The notes under the pieces: model-generated
Databases searched by the model: none
What the model was told of the DNA's origin: nothing
What the model saw: the letters and a program-made list of their open reading frames with translations, nothing else
DNA from: an uncultured Leucothrix sp.
GTDB lineage: Bacteria > Pseudomonadota > Gammaproteobacteria > Thiotrichales > Thiotrichaceae
NCBI GenBank assembly: GCA_938004025.1
Contig: CALKXC010000060.1
Location: forward strand, 1 to 6,128
DNA: 6,128 nucleotides
Reading direction: 5' to 3'
Shown: positions 5,448 through 6,128 of the stretch, piece after piece
Layout of the letters: every line of letters begins with the position of its first letter
Numbering within the stretch: the first letter of the stretch is position 1
Translations under genes and position numbers: made by a program

Positions 5448-6128
5448 ATGCAAATGAACAAAAAAGAGCTTGAAGCTTTCGCAAAGGAAGCAGCCAAAGG
5501 CATTAAAACGCCTGAGGATTTGAACGAATTCAGCTTAATGCTGAAGAAAATTACCGTTGAAGCAGCGTTGAATGCTGAGATGGATGAGCATCTCGGCTAC
5601 GAGAAAAATCAAAAATCTCCTTCGCCGAACAGCCGGAATGGCAAGAGTTTCAAACGCGTTAAAACTGAAGATGGTGAGTTTGAACTTAATACCCCTCGGG
5701 ATCGTGATGGCTCCTTTGAACCCAAACTAGTAAAAAAACACCAATCTCGTTTCACCTCCATGGACGATAAGATTCTGTGGCTTTATGCACAAGGCATGAG
5801 CACCCGTGAAATCGTCAATGCTTTTCAGGAGTGGTATGGGGCTGAGATCTCACCGACGCTGGTTTCGCGGGTGACTAATGCAGTTATAGAGCAAGTAATT
5901 GAGTGGCAGTCACGCCCACTTGATGCGGTTTACCCCATTGTTTATCTCGACTGTCTGGTCGTAAAAATCCGTCAGGATAAGCGAGTCATCAATAAGTCAA
6001 TTTTCCTAGCACTGGGTATTAATCTGGAAGGCCAAAAGGAACTGATGGGACTATGGATTGCTGAGAACGAAGGCGCTAAGTTCTGGTTGAACGTCCTCAC
6101 TGAGCTTCAGCAACGGGGTGTTGAGGAT
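5448..6128 (+). CDS. IS256-family transposase, 3' end outside window
   Basis: I translated this frame by hand: it is open for 227 codons from the ATG at 5448 to the window edge. It is a Transposase_mut (IS256) DDE enzyme, which moves its element by cut-and-paste or copy-out steps. Family marks are an N-terminal DEHLGYEK (46-53) followed by SRNGKS (62-67), NTPRDRDGSFEP (81-92), an HTH-like stretch LYAQGMSTREIVNAF (112-126), and YLDCLVVKIR (166-175), where Asp168 is the first catalytic acid. The frame then reaches WIAENEGAKFW and QQRGVED, just before the expected second catalytic Asp. Full members have about 400 residues, so over half is visible and it is intact so far. AAGGA at 5436-5440, 7 nt upstream, favours this ATG over the one at 5454. 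Confidence 0.93.
   Translation, partial: MQMNKKELEAFAKEAAKGIKTPEDLNEFSLMLKKITVEAALNAEMDEHLGYEKNQKSPSPNSRNGKSFKRVKTEDGEFELNTPRDRDGSFEPKLVKKHQSRFTSMDDKILWLYAQGMSTREIVNAFQEWYGAEISPTLVSRVTNAVIEQVIEWQSRPLDAVYPIVYLDCLVVKIRQDKRVINKSIFLALGINLEGQKELMGLWIAENEGAKFWLNVLTELQQRGVED

Larger units (their letters stand above)
5379..6128 (+). mobile_element. IS256-family insertion sequence, left part
   Basis: The transposase reading frame at 5448 identifies the family, and the element continues past the right window edge. The left boundary is inferred from a terminal-repeat-like sequence starting near 5379, so it is uncertain by several bases. The right end and the target-site duplication are outside the window. 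Confidence 0.75.

Noticed and set aside
1..6128. CRISPR array, tRNA/rRNA genes, toxin-antitoxin pair or phage defence genes
   Set aside because: No regularly spaced repeats, no RNA gene signatures and no matching protein motifs were seen on either strand.

Overview
The window looks like a piece of a Gammaproteobacterium chromosome, probably from a marine or aquatic genus. This is inferred from moderate GC content, protein families common in that group, and an IS256-type insertion sequence. No single marker fixes the genus.

Left third (1-2024): four genes lie on the minus strand. In transcription order they are a small secreted Cys/His-rich protein that may bind metal (1671-2024), a small Cys-rich protein of the GDCCVxC type (1296-1535), a ten-helix EamA/DMT-family transporter (339-1235), and a GNAT acetyltransferase cut by the left window edge (1-315). 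The transporter and acetyltransferase are 23 bp apart and are probably co-transcribed. A perfect 13-bp inverted repeat covers the transporter's translation start region.

Middle (2136-4412): an FMN-dependent alpha-hydroxy-acid dehydrogenase of the LldD/glycolate oxidase family runs rightward. It converges on a leftward Fe(II)/2-oxoglutarate dioxygenase related to gamma-butyrobetaine hydroxylase, and the two coding regions overlap tail to tail by 21 bp. The dioxygenase keeps the catalytic triad and part of the aromatic site that binds trimethylammonium in its relatives, but its N-terminal zinc-site cysteines are mostly replaced. Divergent from it, across a 96-bp AT-rich gap, is a GcvA-like LysR regulator (4509-5393) that probably controls it.

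Right end (about 5379-6128): an IS256-family element enters the window, with the first 227 codons of its transposase visible. Its probable left terminal repeat overlaps the last codons and stop of the LysR gene, so the insertion seems to have replaced the regulator's extreme C-terminus.

No RNA genes, CRISPR arrays, prophage genes or defence systems were seen. The points most worth a second look are the IS/LysR junction, the hairpin over the transporter start, and the unusual dioxygenase with its alpha-hydroxy-acid dehydrogenase neighbour. I do not see convincing evidence of a wholly new system.
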